Part shown: positions 34,379 through 42,457 of the stretch, in pieces
How positions within the stretch are numbered: position 1 is the first letter of the stretch
How the letters are laid out: each line of letters starts with the position of its first letter
Source of the DNA: Nocardioides nitrophenolicus
GTDB lineage: Bacteria > Actinomycetota > Actinomycetes > Propionibacteriales > Nocardioidaceae
DNA: 64,000 bases
Assembly (NCBI RefSeq): GCF_016907515.1
Contig: NZ_JAFBBY010000001.1
Location: 4,340,001-4,404,000, forward strand
Direction: 5' to 3'
The notes under the pieces: generated by a model
Told to the model about the DNA's origin: nothing
The model's database searches: none
What the model saw: only the letters and a program-made list of their open reading frames with translations
Position numbers and translations under genes: made by a program

Positions 34379-35557
34379 TCAGGACACTGGGACCCAGAAC
34401 TCGAGGCCGCGGCCCCAGCCGGAGTTGTCCTCGCCAGCTGTGAGCCAGAACCCTCCGTCGGGGAGCTCGGTCGCAATGGCGAAGTCGAATGCCCCGACGC
34501 TGCAGTTGTCGCCCCCGGACACGGCTTTGAAGTTCTTGCTTTCAACACCTTCTGCGAGCACGGTCCCGGGCCCGCGGTTCACGTCCGGGCTGTCAGCGGC
34601 TCTGGCGACCATCGGGCCGAACGCCGTGTCGTTCCTCCACTCCTCGCGATAGAGGTCGCAGATCTTGACGGTGGCCCGATATGTGCCCGTGGCGGGTGTC
34701 TCGATGCTGACAAGTGTCACGGGGAAGCCGTCGCTCTGGTCTTGGGTGGCGCCGACCGTGTCGGTGCCGGGCATCTCGAAGGCCTTGGGGAGACCTGAGT
34801 CGGACGGAGAGAGTGCGCCGGGCGTGACCCGCCAGCCGATGAAGTCGCCCGAACTCAGCGTGATCAAGATGTTGTAGTGGTCTGCGACGTAATCGGCGGT
34901 CGGCGCGAACGGCTCAGCCTCGAGCGGGAGCTGGATCCATCCCTCTTGGCAGGTATCTACCGGCGTTGATTCGCTGAAGGTCACCGACTCCGGGTAGCTG
35001 GGTTCCCGATCAGAGGTCTGGTCGAAGTCGAACTCAAAGTCGAATGCGTCCTCGAAGTCCGCCATGCCGTGGTGTGGCAACTCGGTTCCAAAGCGGTCAG
35101 GACTGAGGTTGAGCGCAAGCCCGGCTGCCAGAGGTTTGATCACGCATGCTTTGACGCGGGCGCTTGCGACGAAAGGCGGCGTGTTGGGTAGACGGTTTCC
35201 GGCGCGGGCGTCACCGGTAGCAGGAAGCACCGCCTCCAGCTCGACCTCAATGCCGTCGGCGGGACTGATGGTGTCCCCGACAACGGCAACCTTCGGACCC
35301 GTCTTCGGTTGCGGTGCCGCGAGGTCATCGCCGCCAGAGATCGCCAGGATGACGACGGCTGCGATGAGTGCGGCGGCGAGGATGCCGACCAGCGCCGCAA
35401 CCAGCGTTCTGGAGGGGCCGCGTGAGGGCGGAGTCGGGCCCGGCATCTGGCCGGCAGGCGGCGACGCGGGCGGAGGAAGTCCAGGTGGGGGAGTGGTTGG
35501 GCCACTGGCCTGGATGGGCGCGAGGCCGTCTGGGGCTCGCTTCTCATCGTTGGTCAC
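34379..35557 (-). CDS. Membrane-anchored extracytoplasmic protein of unknown function
   Basis: This 392-residue protein has a Pro-rich cytoplasmic start (PTTPPPGLPPPASPPAGQM), one transmembrane helix (LVAALVGILAAALIAAVVIL, about 52-72) and a long exported beta-rich region. Six or so cysteines (VKACVIK, VDTCQEGW, VKICDLY, DNCSVGA) are spaced as for disulfides. An Asp/Glu/Phe-rich segment (DFEDAFDFEFDFD) is unusual. GGGAGGAAAC precedes GTG 35557, chosen over the longer frame. A surface or envelope protein; possibly a DUF4352-like fold, but I cannot confirm this. Confidence 0.7.
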   Translation of the reverse strand: MTNDEKRAPDGLAPIQASGPTTPPPGLPPPASPPAGQMPGPTPPSRGPSRTLVAALVGILAAALIAAVVILAISGGDDLAAPQPKTGPKVAVVGDTISPADGIEVELEAVLPATGDARAGNRLPNTPPFVASARVKACVIKPLAAGLALNLSPDRFGTELPHHGMADFEDAFDFEFDFDQTSDREPSYPESVTFSESTPVDTCQEGWIQLPLEAEPFAPTADYVADHYNILITLSSGDFIGWRVTPGALSPSDSGLPKAFEMPGTDTVGATQDQSDGFPVTLVSIETPATGTYRATVKICDLYREEWRNDTAFGPMVARAADSPDVNRGPGTVLAEGVESKNFKAVSGGDNCSVGAFDFAIATELPDGGFWLTAGEDNSGWGRGLEFWVPVS

Positions 35558-35635
35558 GTTTCCTCCCAGCAACGTTCGGTTGAGTAGTGGCTACTCGCGC
35601 CTGACTCTAGACCACTTTGAGAGGGCTCTTCTTGA

Positions 35636-35908
35636 ATGGTGGCCTACAGGAGGCCCCCTCGGAACGATGCTCTAGTGCCTTGGACCGCTGATCACTCCCG
35701 ACGGTTGGGCGAGCGGGTGCACCGGCTGAGAACGGATCAAGGCCTGACCCAGGAGCGGCTGGCGTACCTTGCTGGCCACTCGAAGAACTTGGTGCAGAAG
35801 ATTGAGCGTTCTCGTCACACGGAAACTGAGTTGAACCTCGAGTTGAAGACCTTGTACTCAATCGCTGATGTCCTGGGTGTTGACGGGCGGGATCTCCTCC
35901 CCTACTGA
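35636..35908 (+). CDS. XRE-family HTH regulator near the right end
   Basis: This 90-residue protein is almost entirely one lambda-repressor-type HTH: RRLGERVHRLRTDQGLTQER, LAYLAGHSKNLVQKIERSRH, then LKTLYSIADVLGVDGRDLL. GAGGG lies 9 nt before ATG 35636. It is divergent from the membrane-anchored gene and its 3' end overlaps the convergent neighbour by 51 bp. It may control right-end genes or bind the TTGACAT palindromes; this is a guess. Confidence 0.8.
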   Translation: MVAYRRPPRNDALVPWTADHSRRLGERVHRLRTDQGLTQERLAYLAGHSKNLVQKIERSRHTETELNLELKTLYSIADVLGVDGRDLLPY

Positions 35909-36328
35909 TCCCTGGGGTCCGTCCGGAGCGGATGGAATGCTGGTTGGCCGGCCCGGCTCTGCGCGACGGCATGTGTGCTGGACGTACCGGTCCATCACGG
36001 AGAACGCGCTGCTGCCGCTGACCCCGATCTCGCACCTGCCGCAGAGGCCTTCCCAGGCGAGTGCTCCGCCGACGCCTTCCTCCAGCATGCGGTACACGTA
36101 CAGCTCACCGTGCTCCTTGGCGCGGTCGAAGGCCTGGCGATGGAATCCGTTGGTGGGATAGGGGCCGCTGCACCACGCCTCCCAGAACTGCTCCCCGCCC
36201 ACCCAGATGGTGTCGCGACGGGCGATGGTCAGCCGGGACTGGCCGGGGAACCCAAGGTGCAGGGTGTCGGAGTGTTCGATGCAGCGGACTATCTCTTGGG
36301 CAGGCTCGGTGGAACTCAAGATGGGCAT
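35858..36328 (-). CDS. Hypothetical protein at the right end of the element
   Basis: This 156-residue protein is not recognised. It has LHLGFPGQSRLTIARRDTIW, VGGEQFWEAW, YVYRMLEEGVGG, and a possible zinc site (GLCGRCEIG, then VQHTCRR). The tail after about residue 125 is Pro/Ser-rich. ATG 36328 with GAGGAGA upstream is preferred; ATG 36394 lies inside the TTGACAT palindrome and is also in frame. The palindrome therefore sits over the promoter or start of this gene. Confidence 0.55.
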   Translation of the reverse strand: MPILSSTEPAQEIVRCIEHSDTLHLGFPGQSRLTIARRDTIWVGGEQFWEAWCSGPYPTNGFHRQAFDRAKEHGELYVYRMLEEGVGGALAWEGLCGRCEIGVSGSSAFSVMDRYVQHTCRRAEPGRPTSIPSAPDGPQGSVGEEIPPVNTQDISD

Positions 36329-36385
36329 TTGTCTCTGGTCTCCTCGCAACGTCTCTAGCTCGCTGTGAGAAGTAGCCCCGCGAAG

Positions 36386-36407
36386 CTTTGACATCGGTGT
36401 GTCAAAG
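36386..36407. promoter_or_regulatory. TTTGACA/TGTCAAA palindrome (copy 3 of 3)
   Basis: Arms CTTTGACA and TGTCAAAG flank TCGGTG. It lies upstream of the 36328 start and about 190 bp from attR. Similar sites are at 7074-7095 and 27187-27204. Confidence 0.6.
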
Positions 36408-36459
36408 CCGCCGTCTTCCGACGGCCACGAGTCGCGGCGAGGGCTGTGCCTCGGTGCCC

Positions 36460-36478
36460 GGTACACGATGGGTACACA
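36460..36478. repeat. Paired GGTACAC repeats, likely integrase arm sites (right)
   Basis: GGTACACG (36460) and GGTACACA (36471) are spaced 11 bp, exactly as the left-end pair at 1991 and 2002. They lie about 120 bp inside attR. Confidence 0.55.
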
Positions 36479-36596
36479 GCATGTCCGTCTCGGGCCGAAG
36501 CGATTCATGCTCTGCCAACGCTGTCTGCGCAGGTCAGAGCGCCGAAATCACGGTGGCCAACGCTGGCCAGCCTCGTCAAACGGTGGGTTGTCAGAA

Positions 36597-36610
36597 GATC
36601 AACCTCTAGC
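36597..36610. repeat. attR core (14-bp direct repeat)
   Basis: GATCAACCTCTAGC is identical to 1943-1956. Here it is not part of lpdA; it follows element sequence and precedes the host terminator. A small inverted repeat GGCCA-ACGC-TGGCC lies about 30 bp to its left. Confidence 0.8.
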
Positions 36611-36622
36611 TCGACTCAGGCC

Positions 36623-36655
36623 AGGACCCCGCCTCGTACGTCGAGGCGGGGTCTT
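36623..36655. terminator. Original lpdA terminator, displaced to the right end
   Basis: AGGACCCCGCCTCG and CGAGGCGGGGTCTT form a 14-bp stem with a small loop, just after the attR core. Before integration it would have followed the lpdA stop directly. The element brings a near copy at 2012-2044. Confidence 0.75.
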
Positions 36656-36670
36656 GCTCGTCCTTGGCCC

Positions 36671-36731
36671 GTCGTACCCGGCATCTGTGTCGTGTCCCGA
36701 CCGGATCCACGACTCGAATGCCGGGTACGAC
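36671..36731. repeat. Inverted repeat with ACCCGGCAT ends
   Basis: GTCGTACCCGGCAT and ATGCCGGGTACGAC are perfect 14-bp arms around a 33-bp centre. An analogous structure with ACCCGGCAT/ATGCCGGGT ends lies after tig (49920-49974). Confidence 0.5.
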
Positions 36732-36747
36732 GGGGTCGCACCGCCCG

Positions 36748-36787
36748 GGCAGCATCGGCACCCCGCGAGGATGGTGCCGATGCTGCC
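36748..36787. terminator. Terminator of the 36799-40809 gene
   Basis: Perfect arms GGCAGCATCGGCACC and GGTGCCGATGCTGCC with a 10-nt loop begin 11 bp after the stop of the minus-strand gene. Confidence 0.7.
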
Positions 36788-36798
36788 TGCGGCTCCGG

Positions 36799-39700
36799 TC
36801 AGCGCCGCCTGACCAGCTTCACCACCTGACTCACCGTGACCGTGCCGCCCGCGGAGGTGAAGGTGAGGGTGAGCGTCACCTTCGCCTTCCCCTTCTTGCG
36901 CAGCTGCTTCTTCAGCTTGCCCTTCGCCTTGACGACGACCGTGGCGGTCTCGGCGCCGGTGGTCGTGACGGTCTTCGTCGCGACCTTGGGGCCGGTGAGG
37001 GTGAGGGTGCCGGCGGTGTTGACGGCGACCGAGACGGTGGCCTCGCCCTTCTTCTTGTTCTTCGTCAGGCCGACGACGGTGGCGGTGGGCGTGACGACCT
37101 CCCGGGTCACCTTGACGGTGACGGGCGCCGAGGTCGTGGTCTGGCCGGCGCTGTCGGTCACCTCGGTCGACAGCGTGACCGACTTCCCGCCGTACGCCGC
37201 GCCGGGCGTCCACCCGAAGACGTACGGCGCGTGGGCGAGCGTCTCCACGACCTTGCCGTCGACCAGCAGGCGGGCCGAGCGGAGGGCGTGGTCGTCGCGG
37301 CCCAGGGCCACCGGGCGCAGGGTCTCGCCGATCTTGACCGAGACGCCGTCGGCGGGATCGACCAGGGCTGCGGTGGGTGCATCGTCCGCCACGGAGCCGG
37401 GACCCGTGGGGATGCCGGCCGGGATGGTCGACTGCCGGGACGCGAGGGTGACCGAGCCGCTGCCCGAGATCGCCTCGAGGCCGTTGGCCGGGTCCGCGGG
37501 TCCGCCGGCGACGGGGTTGCCGGTGCCGACGTAGCTCGTCCTCAGCGCGAAGGGCGCGTCGGTGCGGACGGCGGCCAGGTCGGCGGTGCCGTTGTAGACC
37601 GCCCACCCGTTGCCGGTGACGATGCTCGACTCACCGAACAGCGAGCGCTCGGTGCCGGCGTCGGCCAGCAGGATGCCGTACGACTTCGACGGATCGGGCT
37701 TGTAGTAGTTGCCCGTGATCCGGCTGCCGCGCACGAATCCCTGCATGCCGCTGGTGAACTTCACGCCGGTCTGCGCGAAGACGGATCCCGGCGTACCGGT
37801 CACGGCGGTGTCGACGACGTAGCCGTTCTGGATGATGCCGGTGCGGGCCGTGGTGGCCGGTGCCCCGTCGACGCCCTTGGCGCCGTCGAACAGGATGCCG
37901 CCCGTCTGGTAGCCGGTGACCTGGCTGTCCGCGACGGTGACCTCCGACTCGACGGTGCCGGGCCCGGCGCCCTGGACGACTCCGGTCTTGACGACGCCCC
38001 AGCCGTGCGGGTGCGCGGCCAGCTCGCCGGCGTCGCTCGCGGTGCGGAGCGGGCCGACCTTGCTCTCCGACACCCGGCCCGCCGCGCCGAAGAAGGCGAT
38101 GCCCGCCTCGGCCCAGGTCGATCCGGAGGTCACCGAGACGCCCGAGATGTCGACGAACATCTCGTTGGTGTCGGTGGAGCCGAGGGACTGGCGCGAGACG
38201 GTGATGACGTTGCCGCCGCCGTCGCGCAGGTACGGCGTCAGGCCGGCCAGGTCGCTGATCGACTGGTCGGGCTTGATGGTGACCTTGTCGGCACCGGCGC
38301 CCTTGATCGTCAGCGGCTTGGTGATGGTCAGGCCGTTCAGCGCACCGGTCGCGACCGGGTTGCCCGGACCGGAGACCGGCGTCGAGGACTCCTCGTAGAC
38401 ACCCTCGCAGACCACGATCGTGTCCCACGGGGAGGCGAAGTCGACGGCGGTCTGGATCGAGGTGTAGTTGGCGTCGGGGCACTGGGCGCGGTCGTCGTCG
38501 ACCACCCAGGTGGTGTTGGCCGCGGCCTCGCCGGTGGTGTCGACCAGGGAGACGTTGCCCGGCGTGTTGTCGGTCTCCGCCAGGAAGTCGGCCGGGTCGG
38601 GACCCGTCGCCGGCGGGCCGTGGCCCGCGCCCTGGTCGACGTCGGTGCCGTCGGAGAGGACCAGCGGCTCGTCGACGGCGGCCTCCTGGAAGCGGACGTC
38701 GGCGAGCTGGATCGAGCCGGACTGCGGCAGGCCCTCGCCGCCGAAGCGCAGCTCGAGCGAGTCGACCGCGGTGAGGTCGACGCCCTGACCGGCGAACTCG
38801 GTCAGCGGCACCCGGATCTGGTCGAGGACGACATGCGTCCGCGCGGTCTGGGTGCCCGTCGACATGTGCAGCGCGTTGCCCCACCGCGGGTCGCCGGCGT
38901 TCACGACGCCCTGGTGGCCGGCGGCGTCGGTGAGCACGATCTGGAAGTCCTGGGTGGTGGACGCCGGGTCGTAGGTGCGCTCCTCGGAGTCGGCCCCCGG
39001 GTTGCGGGTGTCGAAGAAGTTGACGTCCGCGCCCAGGGCCAGCGCCTTGAGGCCGCTGACGTCGCCGGAGGCGGCCGGGATGTCGGCCGTCAGCACGGCG
39101 TCACCGCCGGACTCCCAGGCCAGCGCCAGCTGACGCCCGTAGGAGTGGTTGACCGGCGCGTTCTCCCGGGTGCCGTTCTGGCCGCCGAGCGCTGCCTTCC
39201 CCGGCAGCGGGCAGGCCTTGGCGGCGGTGGGCTGGCTGCCCTTGCCCAGCTGCGCGGGCGCGAAGTCGTCGGGCTCGGGGTTGCACCAGTCGTAGCCGCC
39301 CGCGGTGGTCTTCGGCCGCGGGGACACCCCGCCGTCGGTGAGGTAGGGGTTGACGAACCCGCTCCCGCTCAGCGTGCCGCCGAGGGCGTTGAGGCCCAGG
39401 GGGTTGGTGATCTCGGGCCGGATCACGTCGACCCGCTCCTCGGCCGAGGGGAAGTAGCTCGTCGAGACCCGCTCCGCGCAGGCGATCCGGGTGCCCGTCT
39501 CGCTCGTCGGGCAGGCCGACGCCGGGATCTGCTCGTGGCTCGGCGTGTCCGACAGCTCGCCGGTCAGGTAGGGCTCGAACGCGCCCTCGCCGCCGACGTA
39601 CCGACGGAAGAAGGCACCCATCGTGGCGAGACCGATCTTCTCCTGGTCGCCCATCCGCGCCGGGTCGCCGGAGATCTTGGTGTTCACCAGCGGGTTGTAG

Positions 39701-40809
39701 GTGTCGGAGTTGTCCAGGACGTACGACCACGGTGCGTAGCTGGCCGCGCCGGTGAGCCGCAGGTTGTGGGGCTGCACGTTGCTGCTGTCGGTCGGCCGCG
39801 AGTCGCCGCACGCTGCGTCGGCGACATTGCCGCCGTCCTGCCCGTCGGCGAACCAGACGGTGTTGTACCAGTTGTGGATGGCGCCGAGCTGTGACGACTG
39901 GATCCGCGGGAACGGGTCGTCGGCGTTGACGTACTGGCTGCGCTCGAAGAACCGGGCGCCCTGGAGGTTGGAGACGTCGCCGTCGCACCACGGCAGGATC
40001 GACAGGTACGGCGTCCCGTACGGCGCCTTGCGCTCGTAGTCGACCGGCGCCAGCGAGATCACGCCGCGCAGGGGGTAGCGCGGCCCGTCGGTGCGGATCC
40101 GGTTGTAGTCGATGAAGCTGGTGACCGCGTCGCCGCCGCGGGAGTGGCCCATCAGGCCGATCCGGGTCATGTCGAGCCTGCCGACCAGGGTGGTGCCGAT
40201 GGTGGTGTGCGCGTCGACGGGCAGCCCGCCCGGCTGGTTGGCCGCGCTGAGGGCGTCCAGGGTGGCGGCGATGAGCTTGCGCCGCTGGTGCATGCCCTTG
40301 CCCTTGGGGTTGTCCTGGCGCATCATCAGCTGGTCCTGGGAGACCGAGAAGGTCGTGTAGCCCCAGGTCGCCAGGTTCTCGCCGAGGTAGGCGTAGCCCG
40401 CCTCGTTGCGCTTGAACTGGGCGCAGGACGCCGTCGTGGTGTCCTGGCCGGCGTCGCAGGAGCCGTGGTTGCCGTGCACCAGCACGATCACCGGCGACGG
40501 CTCGGTCCGGTCCTCGGGGTAGTAGAGCGCGCCCCGGATCTCCAACTGCTCGGCGGCCCGCGCCGTGCCGGCCGCCGGGGCGGTGCCGTCGGAGGCGGGC
40601 TCCTGCAGCGAGACCAGGCCCAGCTTGGCCTCCTGGATCGTCTCGGGGGTGTAGCCGCCGCGGTCCAGGGGATCGGGGAGGGCGGCCTGCGGTGCCGCCG
40701 CCGTGACCTGGGGTTGGGGCGCTGCGCCGGCGGCCGCCGGCACGCCCAGCGCGCTCGCGGCCAGCGCGAGCGCGAGCAGGCGCCGCGTGGGCGCACTGAT
40801 CACCTTCAT
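36799..40809 (-). CDS. Large secreted alpha/beta hydrolase with beta-helix and Ig-like regions
   Basis: This 1336-residue exported protein starts with a signal peptide (LLALALAASALGVPAAAGAA). An alpha/beta-hydrolase domain has the HGNHGSCD oxyanion region (about 112) and nucleophile elbow GHSRGG (221-226), then a WCDGD/IHNWYN region typical of lipase or cutinase-like folds. A middle jelly-roll-like part follows (VNFFDTRNPG, DSLELRFGG). A right-handed beta-helix region comes next (YTSIQTAVDFASPWDTIVV; ITKPLTIKGAG; about 770-1120), and an Ig-like C-terminus with Lys-rich tail (about 1150-1336). The likely activity is esterase or depolymerase outside the cell. AGGAGAG precedes ATG 40809. Confidence 0.8.
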   Translation of the reverse strand: MKVISAPTRRLLALALAASALGVPAAAGAAPQPQVTAAAPQAALPDPLDRGGYTPETIQEAKLGLVSLQEPASDGTAPAAGTARAAEQLEIRGALYYPEDRTEPSPVIVLVHGNHGSCDAGQDTTTASCAQFKRNEAGYAYLGENLATWGYTTFSVSQDQLMMRQDNPKGKGMHQRRKLIAATLDALSAANQPGGLPVDAHTTIGTTLVGRLDMTRIGLMGHSRGGDAVTSFIDYNRIRTDGPRYPLRGVISLAPVDYERKAPYGTPYLSILPWCDGDVSNLQGARFFERSQYVNADDPFPRIQSSQLGAIHNWYNTVWFADGQDGGNVADAACGDSRPTDSSNVQPHNLRLTGAASYAPWSYVLDNSDTYNPLVNTKISGDPARMGDQEKIGLATMGAFFRRYVGGEGAFEPYLTGELSDTPSHEQIPASACPTSETGTRIACAERVSTSYFPSAEERVDVIRPEITNPLGLNALGGTLSGSGFVNPYLTDGGVSPRPKTTAGGYDWCNPEPDDFAPAQLGKGSQPTAAKACPLPGKAALGGQNGTRENAPVNHSYGRQLALAWESGGDAVLTADIPAASGDVSGLKALALGADVNFFDTRNPGADSEERTYDPASTTQDFQIVLTDAAGHQGVVNAGDPRWGNALHMSTGTQTARTHVVLDQIRVPLTEFAGQGVDLTAVDSLELRFGGEGLPQSGSIQLADVRFQEAAVDEPLVLSDGTDVDQGAGHGPPATGPDPADFLAETDNTPGNVSLVDTTGEAAANTTWVVDDDRAQCPDANYTSIQTAVDFASPWDTIVVCEGVYEESSTPVSGPGNPVATGALNGLTITKPLTIKGAGADKVTIKPDQSISDLAGLTPYLRDGGGNVITVSRQSLGSTDTNEMFVDISGVSVTSGSTWAEAGIAFFGAAGRVSESKVGPLRTASDAGELAAHPHGWGVVKTGVVQGAGPGTVESEVTVADSQVTGYQTGGILFDGAKGVDGAPATTARTGIIQNGYVVDTAVTGTPGSVFAQTGVKFTSGMQGFVRGSRITGNYYKPDPSKSYGILLADAGTERSLFGESSIVTGNGWAVYNGTADLAAVRTDAPFALRTSYVGTGNPVAGGPADPANGLEAISGSGSVTLASRQSTIPAGIPTGPGSVADDAPTAALVDPADGVSVKIGETLRPVALGRDDHALRSARLLVDGKVVETLAHAPYVFGWTPGAAYGGKSVTLSTEVTDSAGQTTTSAPVTVKVTREVVTPTATVVGLTKNKKKGEATVSVAVNTAGTLTLTGPKVATKTVTTTGAETATVVVKAKGKLKKQLRKKGKAKVTLTLTFTSAGGTVTVSQVVKLVRRR

Positions 40810-40927
40810 CGAACGTTCTCTCCTGACTCATGGGGGAAACCCGAGAGAACGCGACGCTAGGTAGTTGTTGTTTCAACCAGGTGAAGGCGTGATGTCGCTG
40901 GACGGCGGAGTGGCCGGGGGGAGTGCC

Positions 40928-41623
40928 TCAGCCGCGGGCGACGATGACGCCGGCGAGCTCCGCGGGGCGTGAGTACATCGCCAGGTGGCCCGCCTCCAGG
41001 TCGACGACGGTGCAGTCGCCGATCGCGGCGATGGCCGCGTCCTGCTGGGCCGGGGGGAGGGTCTGGTCGAGGGTGGTGCGCACGTAGGTCACCCGCCCCA
41101 GCGCGCGCAGTCCGCTCAGGTCGGCGACCTCGGAGAGCAGGGCCGTGGTGTCCGCGGTCATCTCGGCCAGTGCCGCCGCGGTCGTCTCCGCGTCCAGGTC
41201 GTTGCAGAGCGCGGTCCGCGCGGTCTCCTCGTCCAGCAGGTAGGTGCCGTCGCCCGAGCCGGCGAGCACCGCCTCCCGGATCCCGGGGTCGATGTTGTCG
41301 ACGATCGCCTGGCCGTGCGGCGGGATCGGGCACGCGACCAGCACGCAGGAGCGGAACCGCTCGGGGATCCGGTTGAGGAGGTGGGCGGCGGTCAGCCCGC
41401 CGGCGGAGTGCGCCACCAGGACGGCGTCCCGCACGTCCGCCCGGACGACGTCCTCCTCGACGGCCGCGACGAAGTCGTCGAAGGTGACCTGGCTCAGGTC
41501 GGCCGGTCGGGCGCCGCGCCCGGGCAGGTCGACCGCCAGTGCGGGGCCGTCGAGGTGAGGGACGACGAGGCGCCAGCTGGTGGCGCCGTAGTTGGCGCCG
41601 TGGACGAGGACGTAGGTGGGCAT
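40928..41623 (-). CDS. Alpha/beta hydrolase
   Basis: This 231-residue cytosolic hydrolase has an N-terminal VLVHGANYGATSW (HG oxyanion motif), nucleophile LVAHSAGGLTA, an acid in the TYVRTTLDQTL region and the catalytic His near DLEAGHLAMYSRP. It resembles plant-type salicylate/MenH-like esterases widely found in actinobacteria. AGGAGAG precedes ATG 41623. A near-perfect palindrome (41640-41653) lies in its promoter. The substrate is unknown. Confidence 0.85.
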   Translation of the reverse strand: MPTYVLVHGANYGATSWRLVVPHLDGPALAVDLPGRGARPADLSQVTFDDFVAAVEEDVVRADVRDAVLVAHSAGGLTAAHLLNRIPERFRSCVLVACPIPPHGQAIVDNIDPGIREAVLAGSGDGTYLLDEETARTALCNDLDAETTAAALAEMTADTTALLSEVADLSGLRALGRVTYVRTTLDQTLPPAQQDAAIAAIGDCTVVDLEAGHLAMYSRPAELAGVIVARG

Positions 41624-41639
41624 CGGCTCTCCTGAAATC

Positions 41640-41653
41640 AATTGAATTCAGTT
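41640..41653. promoter_or_regulatory. Near-perfect palindrome in the hydrolase promoter
   Basis: AATTGAATTCAGTT has one mismatched pair. It lies 17-30 bp upstream of the hydrolase ATG and is AT-rich in a GC-rich background, as expected for a TetR or MarR-type operator. Confidence 0.4.
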
Positions 41654-41698
41654 CAGCATAGGCGGACGCCGCCCGTTGCTCAACGGCCCCGCACCGGG

Positions 41699-42457
41699 TC
41701 ACGCCTCGGGCAGCACCCGGCGCAGGAACTCGCGGGTCCGCGCCTGCTCCGGCGCGCCGAGAACCTGCGCCGGCGGGCCCTCCTCGACGATCCGCCCCCC
41801 GTCGAGGAAGCACACGTGGGAGGCGACCTCGCGGGCGAAGCTCATCTCGTGGGTGGCCAGCACCATCGTGGTTCCGGCCTCGGCGAGGCTGCGGACGATG
41901 TCGAGGACCTCGCCGACCAGCTCGGGGTCGAGCGCGGCGGTGATTTCGTCGAGCAGCAGCAGCGCGGGGTCCGTGCACAGCGCGCGGACCAGCGCGACCC
42001 GCTGCTGCTGGCCGCCGGAGAGGCGGTCGGGGTGCTTGTCGACGTGCTCGCTGAGCCCGAAGCGGTGCAGCAGCTCGCGGGCCTTGTCCTTCGCGGCGGC
42101 CGCCGGGATGCCGTGCACCCTGCGGGGAGCGAGGGTGCAGTTGTCGAGGACGCTGAGGTGCGGGAACAGGTTGTAGGCCTGGAACACCATGCCGATGTCG
42201 CGGCGTACATCGCGGGGGTCGACGAGCGGGTCGGAGATCTCGCGACCTCGGAACTCGATGACGCCGTCGTCGATCGGCTCGAGCAGGTCCAGGCAGCGCA
42301 GCAGCGTGGACTTGCCGGATCCCGACGAGCCGATCAGGCAGACCACGTCGCCGGACGAGACGGTGAGGGAGAGGTCGTCGAGGACCACCCGCCGGCCCGG
42401 CTCGTCGTGGCGCGGGTAGGTCTTGCGGACGTCGCGGACGTCGAGCAGCGCGGTCAT
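41699..42457 (-). CDS. Amino-acid ABC transporter ATP-binding protein
   Basis: This 252-residue ATPase has Walker A GSSGSGKST, Q-loop VFQAYNLFPH, signature LSGGQQQR, Walker B ALLLLDEITAALD and the H-loop ATHEM, all typical of the polar amino-acid (GlnQ/HisP) family. A small insert after the first strand (PRHDEPGRRV) is unusual. ATG 42457 overlaps the permease stop (TGATG), with AGGAG upstream. The operon order is binding protein, permease, ATPase. The longer open frame upstream is a shadow of the permease. Confidence 0.93.
   Translation of the reverse strand: MTALLDVRDVRKTYPRHDEPGRRVVLDDLSLTVSSGDVVCLIGSSGSGKSTLLRCLDLLEPIDDGVIEFRGREISDPLVDPRDVRRDIGMVFQAYNLFPHLSVLDNCTLAPRRVHGIPAAAAKDKARELLHRFGLSEHVDKHPDRLSGGQQQRVALVRALCTDPALLLLDEITAALDPELVGEVLDIVRSLAEAGTTMVLATHEMSFAREVASHVCFLDGGRIVEEGPPAQVLGAPEQARTREFLRRVLPEA

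Noticed and set aside
36664..39894. A 1076-codon open frame on the plus strand
   Set aside because: It is antisense to the secreted hydrolase gene, has Gly/Arg/Val-rich low-complexity translation and no domains; it is a GC-driven shadow.
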